Shown one piece after another: positions 48,429 through 58,445 of a stretch of DNA of 64,000 nucleotides. Source of the stretch: Sulfurimicrobium sp963741495 (GTDB lineage: Bacteria; Pseudomonadota; Gammaproteobacteria; Burkholderiales; Sulfuricellaceae); contig CAVUID010000011.1 in assembly GCA_963741495.1 (NCBI GenBank), positions 1-64,000 of the forward strand, written 5' to 3'. Numbering within the stretch: position 1 is the stretch's first letter; each line of letters starts with the position of its first letter. The position numbers and the translations under genes are program-made. Under the pieces are notes generated by a model. It was not told where the DNA came from. It saw only the letters and a program-made list of their open reading frames with translations, and ran no database searches.

Positions 48429-49718
48429 ATGAACCCGCTGATCCGCAAGCTACTGAAAACACTGGGAGTAGCCGTGATGCTGCCGCTCATGGCCACAGCC
48501 AATATGGCGTGGGCCGTGGTGGACGGTGTTGCCGCAAACACTTTTAACCTGACAGCCAGGGCGGACTACATCTCCAGCGCGGACGGCAACGTTCACTACG
48601 CCTGGGGCTATGCCAGCGGCACCGGCCGGATGCAGTACCCGGGCGTGACCATGATCGTCAACCAGGGCGATACCGTGACCGTCACCCTGAGCAACGAACT
48701 GCCGGTTCCCGCCCCGGTGTCCATCGTTTTTCCGGGACAGAATAATGTGGTCGCCAGCGGCGGCACGCCAGGCCTCATGACCAACGAGGTGCTGCCCGGC
48801 GGCGGCAACGTGACCTATACCTTTGTTGCCAGCAATCCCGGCACCTATCTCTACCACAGCGGCAGCAATCCGTCGCTGCAGGTCGAGATGGGGCTGCTGG
48901 GTGCGCTGATCGTGCGCCCCGGTGCCGATCCGCTGAATCAGGCTTATGCGCACCCAAACACCAGCTTCGACCATGAATACCTGTTCCTGCTCACCGAAAT
49001 GGACCCGCAGATTCATGCCCAGGTCGATGCCCAGGTGATGGCGAATCCGGCCCTGGCACCGGCGGTGGATACCAGCACTTTCCGCCCGACCCTGTGGTTC
49101 CTTAATGGCCGCAATTCGCCGGACAGCATGCTCGATGCCAACGTGCCATGGCTGCCGACCCAGCCCTACAACTGCCTGCCGCGCATGCATGCCGGCGAGA
49201 AGATCCTGTTGCGGGTGATCAATGCCGGGCGCGATCTGCATCCCCTGCATACCCACGGCAACAACACCTGGCTCATCGCCCGCGATGGACGTCTGCTGGA
49301 AAGCGCGCCGGGAATGGGGCCGGATCTGGCCGAATCCAATTTCACTCTTCGCACCGTGCCAGGCGAAACCTACGACGCTACCTTCGAATGGACCGGCAAG
49401 GGTCTGGGCTGGGATGCCTATGGGCATGCGCCGGGCGACCCACTGGCCCCGAACGAGTACGCCGCCGATCATGGCAAGCCCATCCCGGTGATCCTGCCCA
49501 ATGTCCAGGATCTATCCTACGGCGCCCACTACAGCGGCAGCCCGTACCTGGGGCAATTCGGCGCACTGCCTCCGGGGCAAACCCCGCAAGGTGAAAACGG
49601 CGGCTACTTCCATATGTGGCACTCCCACAACGAGAAGGAAATCACCAACGACGATATTTTCCCCGGCGGAATGATGACCATGCTGATCATCGAACCGGTC
49701 GGCGTGAACATACCGTAA
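48429..49718 (+). CDS. Secreted multicopper oxidase-like protein MCO2 (C-terminal half site)
   Basis: Signal peptide then two cupredoxin domains. The first is without copper ligands (VSIVFPGQNNV, YLYHSGSNPSLQVEMG). The second has HPLHTHG (His271, 274, 276) and MWHSHNEKE (His398, His400), which are the C-terminal ligands of a trinuclear cluster, but Ser replaces the type 1 Cys. It thus supplies the ligands that MCO1 lacks. I infer that MCO1 and MCO2 assemble one complete active site. RBS AGAGGAGG precedes the ATG. MCO3 starts 16 bp later. Confidence 0.9.
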   Translation: MNPLIRKLLKTLGVAVMLPLMATANMAWAVVDGVAANTFNLTARADYISSADGNVHYAWGYASGTGRMQYPGVTMIVNQGDTVTVTLSNELPVPAPVSIVFPGQNNVVASGGTPGLMTNEVLPGGGNVTYTFVASNPGTYLYHSGSNPSLQVEMGLLGALIVRPGADPLNQAYAHPNTSFDHEYLFLLTEMDPQIHAQVDAQVMANPALAPAVDTSTFRPTLWFLNGRNSPDSMLDANVPWLPTQPYNCLPRMHAGEKILLRVINAGRDLHPLHTHGNNTWLIARDGRLLESAPGMGPDLAESNFTLRTVPGETYDATFEWTGKGLGWDAYGHAPGDPLAPNEYAADHGKPIPVILPNVQDLSYGAHYSGSPYLGQFGALPPGQTPQGENGGYFHMWHSHNEKEITNDDIFPGGMMTMLIIEPVGVNIP

Positions 49719-49734
49719 TCCAGGGAGAGCAATC

Positions 49735-51643
49735 ATGAAAACCAAAGTGCTACATATGAAAAAAATGGCGCAGGCGCTAGCGCTGACGGGGATGGTCACG
49801 ATCGCCGCCCCGGTCATGGCGGCCAGCTACAACCTGCGTGCCGAAGCCGTGCCACTCACCATGCCGGACGGCGTGGTGGTGCAGATGTGGGGCTATGCGC
49901 TCGATGGCGCATCCTGCGCGGCTCCGCCCTGCGCGGCGACGATTCCTGGGCCGGCATTGAGCGTGCCGCCGGGTGATACGACGCTGACCGTCAACCTCAC
50001 CAACAACTTGCCAGCGCCGACCTCCATCGTCATTCCCGGCCAGATGGCTGCCATGACGCCGGTGTATATCACTAATACTTCGGGCAAACAGGTGGTGCAG
50101 TCCTTTACCCACGAAGCAGCGGCGAGCGGCGGTAGCGCGACCTACACATGGAGCAGCCTGAAGCCGGGCACCTATCTGTATCAAAGCGGCACCCATCCCC
50201 AGGTGCAGGTACAGATGGGTCTCTACGGCGGCCTGACCCAGGATGCGGCGGCAGGGCAGGCTTATGCCGGGGTACCCTACGACAATCAGATGTTGTTGCT
50301 GTTCAGCGAGATCGACCCCTTGCTGCATGAAGCCGTGTCAACGCCCGGTGGCTATGGGCCAGGCGCGCCCATGAGCAGCACCCACGATTATCATCCCAGG
50401 TATTTTCTCGTCAACGGCATGCCGTTTACCGCTGCCGATGCACCGCTGCCGATGCCGGCCGGGCAGCGCACCCTCCTGCGCTTCATCAATGCGGGCCTGA
50501 TGACCCACGTGCCGGTCATCAATGGCATGGACATGCAGCTGGTGGCGGAAGACGGCAATCTCTACCCCTGGCCGAAACAGCAGTACTCGGCCCTGCTGCC
50601 GGCGGCAAAAACCGTGGATGCCGTGGTCACGCCACAGCTTCCCGCTGGCGCGACAACGGCCAACTACCCGCTCTATGACCGCCGCTTGTACCTGACCACC
50701 GGTGCGGCTGCCGATGGCGGCATGTTTGCCCGGCTGGTGGTCGCCAATGGTGTCGGCGCTCCCACGATGACCTCCGTTCCCGTCTACTGCTGCCACGATC
50801 AACACGCTTTACAGCTATCAGCTGACGGCCAGCGACCCGGATGGCGGCGTGCTGACCTTCTCCCTGGTCAGCGCGCCGGCCGGCATGACGCTTGACGGCG
50901 CCGGCCTGATTACGTGGACGCCAAACAGCATCGGGACCCAGCCCGTGACCGCACGAGTGACCGATCCGACCGGCCTGCGCTACGACCAGGTTTTCAATAT
51001 CGCCGTCACTTCCGCCAACCGCGCGCCGCAGACCGCCGACGATGCGGCCACGGCTCTGCTGCGGACAGCCGGCGTGACCTATCCCGCTGTCACGATCAAT
51101 GTGCTGGCCAACGACACCGATCCGGATGCGCCTGCCAATACCATCGACCCGGCCACGGTGTTCCTGACCACGGTGCCGGACAGGGGTGGCTGGGCCGTTG
51201 CCAACCCGGACGGCAGTATTTCCTACCGCCCTGCAGTTGACTTCAGCGGTGTCGAAACCTTGCGCTACAAGGTGAGGGATACGCTGGGCATGGCATCCAA
51301 TCCGGGTGCCTACGTTCGAGTCACGGTCAATCCGGCCAATCAGGCGCCAGTCCTGGCAGACGATACCGTAGCAGCGCCGATCAGAGGGGCTGCGCCCTAT
51401 CCTGCCGTGATCTTCAACGTGCTGGCCAATGACGCCGACCCTGACGGCACCCTCAACCCGGCTTCGGTGTGGATCACAGTCAGCCCCAACAAGGGCGGCT
51501 GGGCGGTCGTCAACCCGGATGGAACCATCTCCTACCGGCCCAAGGCTGGCTTTGTCGGCACCGAGACCCTGCGCTACAAGGTAATGGATAACCAGGGGCT
51601 GGCGGCGCCGGTTGCGGCCTATTTGCGAGTCAATGTGCAGTAG
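49735..51643 (+). CDS. Ligand-less MCO-fold protein MCO3 with Ig-like tail, one frameshift
   Basis: Signal peptide and two cupredoxin-like domains aligned with MCO2 (TSIVIPGQM; GTYLYQSGTHPQVQVQMGLYGG; LLRFINAGLMTHVPVINGMDM), but all copper ligands are gone. After a one-base frameshift near 50787 the frame continues as TAATINTLYSYQLTASDPDGG into a putative-Ig domain and two cadherin-like repeats (NVLANDTDPDAPANTIDPAT). Total about 636 residues. It is likely a structural partner of MCO1/MCO2 that also carries adhesive or docking repeats. The same repeats occur in the protease further down. Confidence 0.8.
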
Positions 51644-51741
51644 AAAAAAGGATGACAGGCCGGGGTCTATTTGCGCCGCCCGAATGCAAGGGCGGTGCAA
51701 ATCGAAATCGGATGATCAAGCCATAAACGGGAGTGAATGTG

Positions 51742-52266
51742 ATGGAAGCACTGAAAAAACGCATTACCGATGGTGGCCAGCACGCCGATCTGGGTTTCTG
51801 GAGCCTGGTGACGGCACTTTGCATCATTTTTGTTGCGCTGGTTTTTTCCGGCTGTTCCAGTACGGCCGCGCGCCAGGACACCGTGTCCGGCGCAAGCGCC
51901 GAACCTGAAAAATTCGAGGACTGCAGGAATGTGGACAGTCTGGGCATCCGGATCGGCGGCATGAACCTTTCCGCAGCCGGCAGCATGCTCGATTTCCGCT
52001 ACCGCGTTGTCGACCCGGCCAGGGCTGCTCCGCTGTTCGACCGGAAGATCCGGCCCTACCTGCTCGAAGAGTCGAGCGGGGCGGCCTTCGGCGTCCCGGA
52101 TACGCCCAAGCTGGGGCAACTGCGGACGACGCGGCGCAACAGCGATGCGGTGACTGGCAAGGATTATCACATCCTGTTCGCCAATCCCGGTCATCTGCTG
52201 AAAACCGGGCAGAAGGTTTCACTGGTGATCGGCGATATCCGGGTGGAAAACCTGGTTGTCCGATAG
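51742..52266 (+). CDS. Hypothetical lipoprotein in the MCO operon
   Basis: Start at 51742 behind GGGAG (a second ATG is at 51733). A hydrophobic segment ends in the lipobox-like LVFSGCSS near residue 37, so the protein is probably lipidated or anchored in the membrane. The rest includes GIRIGGMNLSAAGSMLDFRY and LRTTRRNSDAVTGKDYHILF. I do not recognise a family. Gene order suggests a role in anchoring or maturing the MCO proteins. Confidence 0.7.
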   Translation: MEALKKRITDGGQHADLGFWSLVTALCIIFVALVFSGCSSTAARQDTVSGASAEPEKFEDCRNVDSLGIRIGGMNLSAAGSMLDFRYRVVDPARAAPLFDRKIRPYLLEESSGAAFGVPDTPKLGQLRTTRRNSDAVTGKDYHILFANPGHLLKTGQKVSLVIGDIRVENLVVR

Positions 52267-52294
52267 TTTTAACGTGAAGGGTGAAGGGTGAAGG

Positions 52295-52330
52295 GTGAAA
52301 AGTGAAAGGGTTACACATTTCACTTTTCAC
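52295..52330. promoter_or_regulatory. 13-bp perfect inverted repeat inside the MCO gene group
   Basis: GTGAAAAGTGAAA pairs exactly with TTTCACTTTTCAC across 10 bp. It is preceded by tandem GTGAAGG copies from 52274. It may end the upstream transcript or protect its 3' end, separating lipoprotein and protease genes. Confidence 0.55.
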
Positions 52331-52414
52331 AGCGAGGGCGCAGCCCAAGCGGCTTCACGTTTCACCTGTTTACGATTCCGGGCGGCAATTTGCCATGCCC
52401 GTGAGGGGAGGCGC

Positions 52415-54772
52415 ATGAAAAACACGGAAAAATTATTCTCTGCATTACTGGCTGGGCGCGCTGCTGCTGGCCTTGCTGTTTGGCACCGTTGCCGAAGCGG
52501 CTGTGATCGATGCCGCGCTGGAAAATGAGCTGTCTGCACGTGCGCCTTCCGAAGAAGTGTCAGTCATCATTTCCATGACCGATCGGATTAATCCACGGCT
52601 GTTCAAGGTCCGGAACAAGCGGCAGCATGATCCGGAACACGTCAGGGCGTTGCGGCAAAAAGCTGCTCTGACCCAGGCGCCGGTGAGGCGATTTCTGGAG
52701 GACAGGGGCGGCAGGCGCGTTCGCGAACTGTGGGTCATCAACGGCATCGCCGTGAAAGTTCGCGCCGATGCCATCCGTGCGCTGGCATCCCGTCCCGGCA
52801 TCGAAAGCATACGCCTCGATTCCCTGCTCCAGGCACCAGCCGTGAGTCTCGGCAGCGCCGCTCTCCCGGAGTGGAACCTGCTAGCCGTGCAGGCCCCGGA
52901 GCTGTGGTCGCTGGGTTATGCCGGCGCGGGTGTCGTGGTTGCCAGTATGGATACCGGCGTGGATGTGAACCACCCCGACCTCGCCAGCAGCTGGCGCGGC
53001 GGAAACAACAGCTGGTACGACCCGCACGGCGAGCACCTGACGCCTTTCGACCTGAACGGGCACGGCACGCAGACCATGGGTGTCATGGTGGGCGGTTCGC
53101 TGGGGGGCACTGCAATCGGCGTGGCACCTGGCGCGCAATGGGCTGCGGTGAAGCTGTTCAACGATGCCGGGCAGGCCACCTACAGCGACATTCACCTGGC
53201 CTTCCAGTGGCTGCTGGACCCGGATGGCGACCCGGCGACGGCGGATGCGCCGGACGTGGTCAATGGCTCCTGGTATCTGTCCGGCACCGCCGGCCAGTGT
53301 TTCAGCGAATTCAACCCGGATATCGAAAACCTCAAGGCAGCCGGGATTGCGCTGGTCTTTGCCGCCGGCAACAGCGGGCCTGCGCCCCTGAGCAGCGTGA
53401 GCCCAGCCAACAATCTGGCCGGATTTTCTGCCGGGGCGGTGGATTCGTCCCTGACCATTGCCAGTTTCAGCAGCCGCGGCGTGTCTCCCTGCGATGGCGG
53501 CACTTACCCGAAAATCGTTTCGCCCGGCGTCAATGTCAACACCACCGACCTGTCTTTCGGCGGCTTGCCGCTTTATGCCGTGGTTTCCGGGACATCCTAT
53601 GCCGCGCCGCATACGGCCGGGGTCATGGCGCTGCTGGCAGGGGCTTTCCCCGCGGCCAGCGTTGCGGACATCGAGACCGCGCTGACGCAGAGCGCCCTGG
53701 ATCTCGGGATCGCCGGGCCGGACAACAGCTACGGGTATGGCATCACTCATGCCAGGGCGGCTTACGACCGCTTGCAGCTTGCCGCCAACCGTCCGCCGGT
53801 CGCTGTTGACGATAGCGCCGCGGCCGCGCAGCGCGGCAGCGCGCCTTACCCGGCAGTCGTCATCAACGTGCTGGGCAACGATACCGACCCGGATGCGCCG
53901 GCCAACGCCATCGACCCGGCCACGGTATTCCTGACCACGGCTCCGGACCAGGGCGGCTGGGCCGTCGCCAATCCGGACGGCACGATTTCCTATCGCCCCA
54001 AAGCCGGATTCAGCGGAACCGAGACCTTCCGCTACAAGGTGCGCGATACGCTCGGGCTGGCCTGCGGTTTCTGCCGCCTTCGTGCGGGTCAGCGTTGCCG
54101 CGCCGCCGCCTCCTGCTGCCAACCGTCCGCCGCTGCTGCTTGACGATGCGGCCACTGCGCCATTGCGGACGGCCGGCGTTGCCTACCCGGCGGTGATCGT
54201 CAACGTGCTGGCCAACGATGCCGACCCGGATGCACCCGCCAATACCATCAACCCAGCCACGGTGTTCCTGACCACGACTCCGGACCAGGGCGGCTGGGCT
54301 GTCGCCAATCCGGATGGCACGATTTCCTATCGCCCCAAAGCCGGATTCTCCGGAATTGAAACCTTCCGCTACAAGGTGCGCGATACGCTCGGGCTGGCTC
54401 CCGTCTCGGCTGCTTTTGTGCGGGTCACCGTCACCGCGGCGCCCTGTTGCCGCCAACCAGCCGCCGCTGCTGGCTGACGATGCGGTCACCGCGCCATTGC
54501 GGACGGCAGGTGTTACCTACCCGGCGGTGATCGTCAACGTGCTGAGCAACGATGCCGACCCGGATGCGCCGGCCAACGCCATCGACCCGGCCACGGTGTT
54601 CCTGACCACGGTTCCGGACCAGGGCGGCTGGGCGGTCGCCAATCCGGACGGCACGATTTCCTATCGCCCCAAAGCAGGATTCAGCGGAACCGAGACATTC
54701 CGCTACAAGGTGCGCGATACGCTGGGACTGGCGCCGGACAGCGGTGCCTTTGTGCGGGTGCCGGTGCTATAG
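52415..54772 (+). CDS. Subtilisin-like protease with three Ig-like repeats, frameshifted
   Basis: Start at 52415 behind GAGGGGAGG; one base must be dropped near 52433 to link MKNTEK to the signal peptide LGALLLALLFGTVAEA. Propeptide-like region follows, then the S8 domain with catalytic Asp (VVASMDTGVDVNHPDL, about 178), His (NGHGTQTMGVM, about 214), oxyanion Asn (FAAGNSGP) and Ser (VSGTSYAAPHTAGVMA, about 393). The tail has three ~111-residue cadherin-like repeats, with frameshifts near 54063 and 54443 in the linkers. It could process the giant protein or the MCOs (inference). The catalytic part is unbroken. Confidence 0.85.
53865..54732 (+). repeat. Three near-identical Ig-like repeat units in the protease tail
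   Basis: Repeat cores begin at 53865, 54202 and 54536, a spacing of 337 and 334 bp. The protein core is NVLxNDxDPDAPAN followed by FLTTxPDQGGWAVANPDG. More diverged copies lie in the MCO3 tail from 51098 and 51416. Confidence 0.9.
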
Positions 54773-54837
54773 GAGAAAGACGCATCCGCTGAATCATCAC
54801 AATGAAGGGGGAGTCCGAATGAATACTGAAAAACAGA

Positions 54838-55449
54838 ATGGATAGCCGTTTCTGGCAGGCAACGTGGGTGGTATCGCTGGCCCTCGGGGTTTCGGGCATG
54901 GCGCAGAGCGGCGAGCACGATCACCACGGCCATGGAATGGATGCCATGCGCGGCGCTTATACGCGTTCTGTCGCTGCATACAGCATCCCCGATCTCAAGC
55001 TGGTGGATATGCACGGGACAGCGGTTTCCCTGCGCGAAGGGCTGGGCGAAAAAGACCCGGTCATGCTGAATTTCATCTTCACCACCTGCACCGCGATCTG
55101 CCCGGTGATGAGCGCCACTTTTCACCATGTTCAGGATCAGCTCGGCCCTGACAGCCGCAAGGTACGCATGATCTCGATTTCCATCGACCCGGAAAACGAT
55201 ACCCCGGCAAAACTCATGGAATATGCCGGCAAGTACCGCGCCGGGCCGCAGTGGACCATGCTGACCGGTAGCGCGGCGAACAGCATTGCGGTACAGCGGG
55301 CTTTCGGCGTCTATCGCGGGGACAAGATGAGCCATGCGCCGGCCACTTTCATCCGGGCAGGCGGCGCTGACAAGCCATGGGTCAGGCTGGACGGCTTTGC
55401 CAGCGCACCGGATATCATCAGGGAGTATCATCAGATGGCATCCAGATGA
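54838..55449 (+). CDS. SCO1/SenC family copper chaperone
   Basis: Thioredoxin-fold protein that delivers copper to cupredoxin sites. The metal motif is FTTCTAICPVM (CxxxC near residue 84-88) and the third ligand His is in KMSHAPATFIR. A His-rich stretch GEHDHHGHGM follows the N-terminal hydrophobic segment. The ATG at 54838 has no good ribosome site; an ATG at 54819 does (GGGGGAG) but needs a one-base shift, so the true start is probably 54819. Its place between MCO genes and a cytochrome supports copper loading of the oxidase system. Confidence 0.9.
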   Translation: MDSRFWQATWVVSLALGVSGMAQSGEHDHHGHGMDAMRGAYTRSVAAYSIPDLKLVDMHGTAVSLREGLGEKDPVMLNFIFTTCTAICPVMSATFHHVQDQLGPDSRKVRMISISIDPENDTPAKLMEYAGKYRAGPQWTMLTGSAANSIAVQRAFGVYRGDKMSHAPATFIRAGGADKPWVRLDGFASAPDIIREYHQMASR

Positions 55450-57110
55450 TGCGAAGTTTCGCCATGATGCCGCTGGGCCTGATATTGCCCGCTTTGTTCC
55501 TGCTGTTTTCCGGCATGGCTTCAGCGGCGGATGTGGCGCCGACCTGGCCGGAAAGCGCATCTATCGTGACGGGCTGTTGCCTTCCGGCGCGCCATTGCGC
55601 GGCAAGGTCCAGACCGGGGTCGAGCTGAGCGGCGGCGATGCCGCCTGCGCCAAGTGCCATCGCCGCAGCGGCCTGGGCGGGGGCGAAGGGCAGAATACGA
55701 TTCGCCCCATCGCCGGGCGCCTGCTTTTTCGCGTCCGGAGATTCGCGAGTTCGGAACGCTCCCGCGCCCTGTTCAACGTGGACGAAATCCGCGAGCCCTA
55801 TACCGTGGAGAGCCTGAAACGCGTGCTGCGCGAGGGCGTCGACCCGGCCGGGCGCAAGCTCGACCCGCTGATGCCGCGCTTTGCCCTGAGCGATGCCGAG
55901 ATCGCGCCGCTTGCCGCCTATCTGCAGGGGCTTGCACTGACGCCGTCACCGGGCGTGACGAAGAACGAAATCCATTTCGCCACCATCATCACGCCGGGCG
56001 TAGCACCATCCAGGGTTGAAGCGATGCTCGACGTGCTGCAAGCGTTTTTACGCGACAAGAATGGCGGCACCCGGCAGGAACAGCGCCGCAAGGCCGCCGG
56101 CACCGATCAGATGTACCGCGTTTACCGCAAATGGGTGCTGCATGAGTGGGTGCTGAGCGGCCCGCCGGAAAGCTGGCAAAAACAGCTTGAAGCGCGCTAC
56201 CGGCAGCAGCCGGTATTTGCCGTGCTGAGCGGGATCGGCGCGGGCAGCTGGCGGCCGGTGCATGAATTCTGCGAGCAGGCCGAGATCCCCTGCGTGTTTC
56301 CCAATGTGGATTACCCGGAAATTGCGCAGCCCGGCTATTCGACGCTGTATTTCTCGCGCGGGGTTGCGCTGGAAGCCGAAGTGCTGGCAAAACACCTGGC
56401 GGAGCACGGGCAGAGCGGCCGCTCAGGCCGGATCGTGCAGGTGTTCCGCGATGATGTTGCCGGACGTGTGCCGGCGCAGGCCTTGCGCGCCGCCTTGCAG
56501 CGTCGCGGCATCAAATGAGATTTCAGATCGCCCGGTGGTGGGTGAGCAGCCTTTGTCGTCAGAATTCTGGTCGCAAATGCTCGATGAAGCCCGGCCTGAG
56601 CGTGCTGGTTCTGTGGCTCGATGAAGACGACATCGCCAATCTGCATGGGCAGGGCGCCGCGCCAGCCGGAGATGGAAAATGTCTATCTGTCCGGCAGCCT
56701 GATTACGCGGCCCTGCCGGGTGCTGCTGTTCGGCGACTGGCTGGACAGGATGCGCCTGGTTTATCCGTTCGAACTGACAGAGCGGCGTGAACAGCGCCTG
56801 TCGCGCATGAAGCACTGGCTGGCAGCCAGAAACATTCCGTTGCAGTGACGAGCGTATCCAGTCCAGCACCTATTTCGCGGTCACTGTTGCCGGCGATGCG
56901 CTGTCCCACATGGGAGACACTTTCTCGCGCGATTACTTTATCGAGCGCGTGGAGCACATGACGGAACAGTCGCTCTCGTCCTCGGCCATTTATCCCCGCC
57001 TCAGTCTGGGGCCAGGGCAGCGCTTTGCTTCCAGGGGCAGTTACGTGGCCAGATTTCCGAAGGACGGGGAGAGCATGTTGATGCCGGTGAGCGAGTGGAT
57101 CGTGCCGTGA
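55446..57110 (+). pseudogene. Cytochrome c fused to a periplasmic-binding-like domain, many frameshifts
   Basis: Signal peptide (LILPALFLLFSGMASA) from 55446, shift near 55535, then a monoheme cytochrome c (KRIYRDGLLPSG; heme motif CAKCH; PLMPRFALSDAEIAPLAAYL). Next comes an ABC-type ligand-binding-like domain (FATIITPGVAPSRVEAMLDVL; YSTLYFSRGVALEAEVLAKHL). The sequence continues in changing frames to FPKDGESMLMPVSEWIVP at 57110: breaks near 56515, 56595, 56655 and 56850. The number of breaks favours true decay, though error is possible. The heme part would be the natural electron acceptor for the adjacent oxidase. Confidence 0.75.
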
Positions 57111-57194
57111 TACTGCTTCGCTGTGGCCTTGCAAAGCCATCCAATACATATGTCTGTTCAACTCAACCGCTGCAACCGCAAAGGAGAAATCACC

Positions 57195-57581
57195 ATGCGA
57201 ATCGCCAAACATGACATCCCCGTCCGAATCAACGCGCCAGGCGCTGTCGCCCGGCAAAAGACGAATTTCGGCGACGCCACCGGATACGGCATGATCAGCG
57301 GAGAGTACTTTTCTCTCGGCGCCGGTACGGATATATCGCCGCTGCTCCAGGGACTGAAAAATGACCTGTGCCAGACGCCGCACTGGGGATACCTGTTGCA
57401 TGGCGAACTCACCGTCTCCTATGCGGACGGCACGCATGAAAAAATACTCGGCGGCGACCTGTTCTACTGGCCACCCGGACACACGGTCAAGGTTGGCAAA
57501 GATGCCGATCTCATCCTGTTCAGCCCGCAGCACGAGCACAGCATGGTGATCGATCACATGCTGAAAAAGATGGCTGGCTGA
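57195..57581 (+). CDS. Cupin-domain protein
   Basis: A 128-residue single cupin; AAAGGAGAAATC precedes the ATG. The motif region reads TPHWGYLLHGELTVSYADG and GDLFYWPPGHTVKVG, with His likely metal ligands. No signal peptide. The enzymatic role cannot be given. It lies just before the VOC gene. Confidence 0.8.
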   Translation: MRIAKHDIPVRINAPGAVARQKTNFGDATGYGMISGEYFSLGAGTDISPLLQGLKNDLCQTPHWGYLLHGELTVSYADGTHEKILGGDLFYWPPGHTVKVGKDADLILFSPQHEHSMVIDHMLKKMAG

Positions 57582-57642
57582 GATGGCCGATTCGTCGAAA
57601 TTGCAACCAAGCAGATTATTGTCGCAAAGAAGGAGTGCTGTG

Positions 57643-58023
57643 ATGAAAAACAACCCCGTCGTCTGGTTTGAAATCTATGTGCAGGATATCGATCGTGCCA
57701 GGAAATTTTATGAAACCGTCTTGCAGCTCAAGCTGGAAAAGATGGAAAGTCCGGAAATGGAAATGTGGTCTTTTCCGACTGAAAAGGAGCATTGGGGCGC
57801 CGGCGGATCCCTGGTCAAAATGAATGGTTTTCCCTCCGGCGGCAACAGCGTCCTGATTTACTTCAGTTGTGAAGATTGTGAAGCGGGGGAAAGCCGAGCC
57901 GAAAAAGCAGGTGGGCGCATCAAGCAAAAGAAAATGTCCATTGGCGAATATGGCTACATTTCCCTGATTATTGATACTGAGGGGAATATGGTTGGCCTGC
58001 ATCAATGCAATACATCCGGTTGA
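57643..58023 (+). CDS. VOC-family (glyoxalase-like) protein
   Basis: Start at 57643 behind AAGGAGTG. 126 residues with paired beta-alpha-beta-beta-beta modules (VVWFEIYVQDIDRARKFYE; YFSCEDCEAGESRAEKAGG; GYISLIIDTEGNMVGLH). Similar proteins are annotated as glyoxalase or bleomycin-resistance-like; substrate unknown. Confidence 0.82.
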   Translation: MKNNPVVWFEIYVQDIDRARKFYETVLQLKLEKMESPEMEMWSFPTEKEHWGAGGSLVKMNGFPSGGNSVLIYFSCEDCEAGESRAEKAGGRIKQKKMSIGEYGYISLIIDTEGNMVGLHQCNTSG

Positions 58024-58142
58024 GCAAAGCGTTGCCTCATGGGTGAATCGCGAGTCCGCCGAAAATCCACAGTGAAGTTTAGGACTGAGGAAGTTCGGCG
58101 GCCATTCTCCTGGGAAAGGCGGTGGTTTATTGACGCGTTGTT

Positions 58143-58433
58143 TTAGCACTTTGCATCAAGGAGATTTGGACCTTCCGAGGAGCAAAAACGAGCGCGTTCT
58201 GTGGTGGGTTCCATCTTTACCTCACGCGGCTCACCATATGCGGCCTTGCCTTCACGTTCGGAAATATTGCCGGTGCAATTCGGCTCGAAAGCGCTTGATC
58301 CATCGTTTGCACACCATCTGGATTGTGTTTGCGAGGACATGCCCGAAGTCATGTCGGCATAAGCGGCAGTTCCAGCAAATGTGGTCATGCCGATAAACAA
58401 TGATGCCAAGGCTATAAGTAATTTGCTTTTCAT
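58143..58433 (-). CDS. Small secreted Cys-containing protein
   Basis: Start at 58433 behind GGAGAACATC. A 96-residue protein with a signal peptide ending FAGTAAYA, then four Cys (WCAND, PNCTGN, FCSSE, DAKC) that could make two disulfides. No family recognised. It faces the VOC gene convergently. Confidence 0.65.
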   Translation of the reverse strand: MKSKLLIALASLFIGMTTFAGTAAYADMTSGMSSQTQSRWCANDGSSAFEPNCTGNISEREGKAAYGEPREVKMEPTTERARFCSSEGPNLLDAKC

Positions 58434-58445
58434 GATGTTCTCCAT

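Noticed and set aside
53865..54732. Regular ~335-bp repeats considered as a mobile or CRISPR-like array
   Set aside because: They encode an Ig-like protein domain in frame with the protease.
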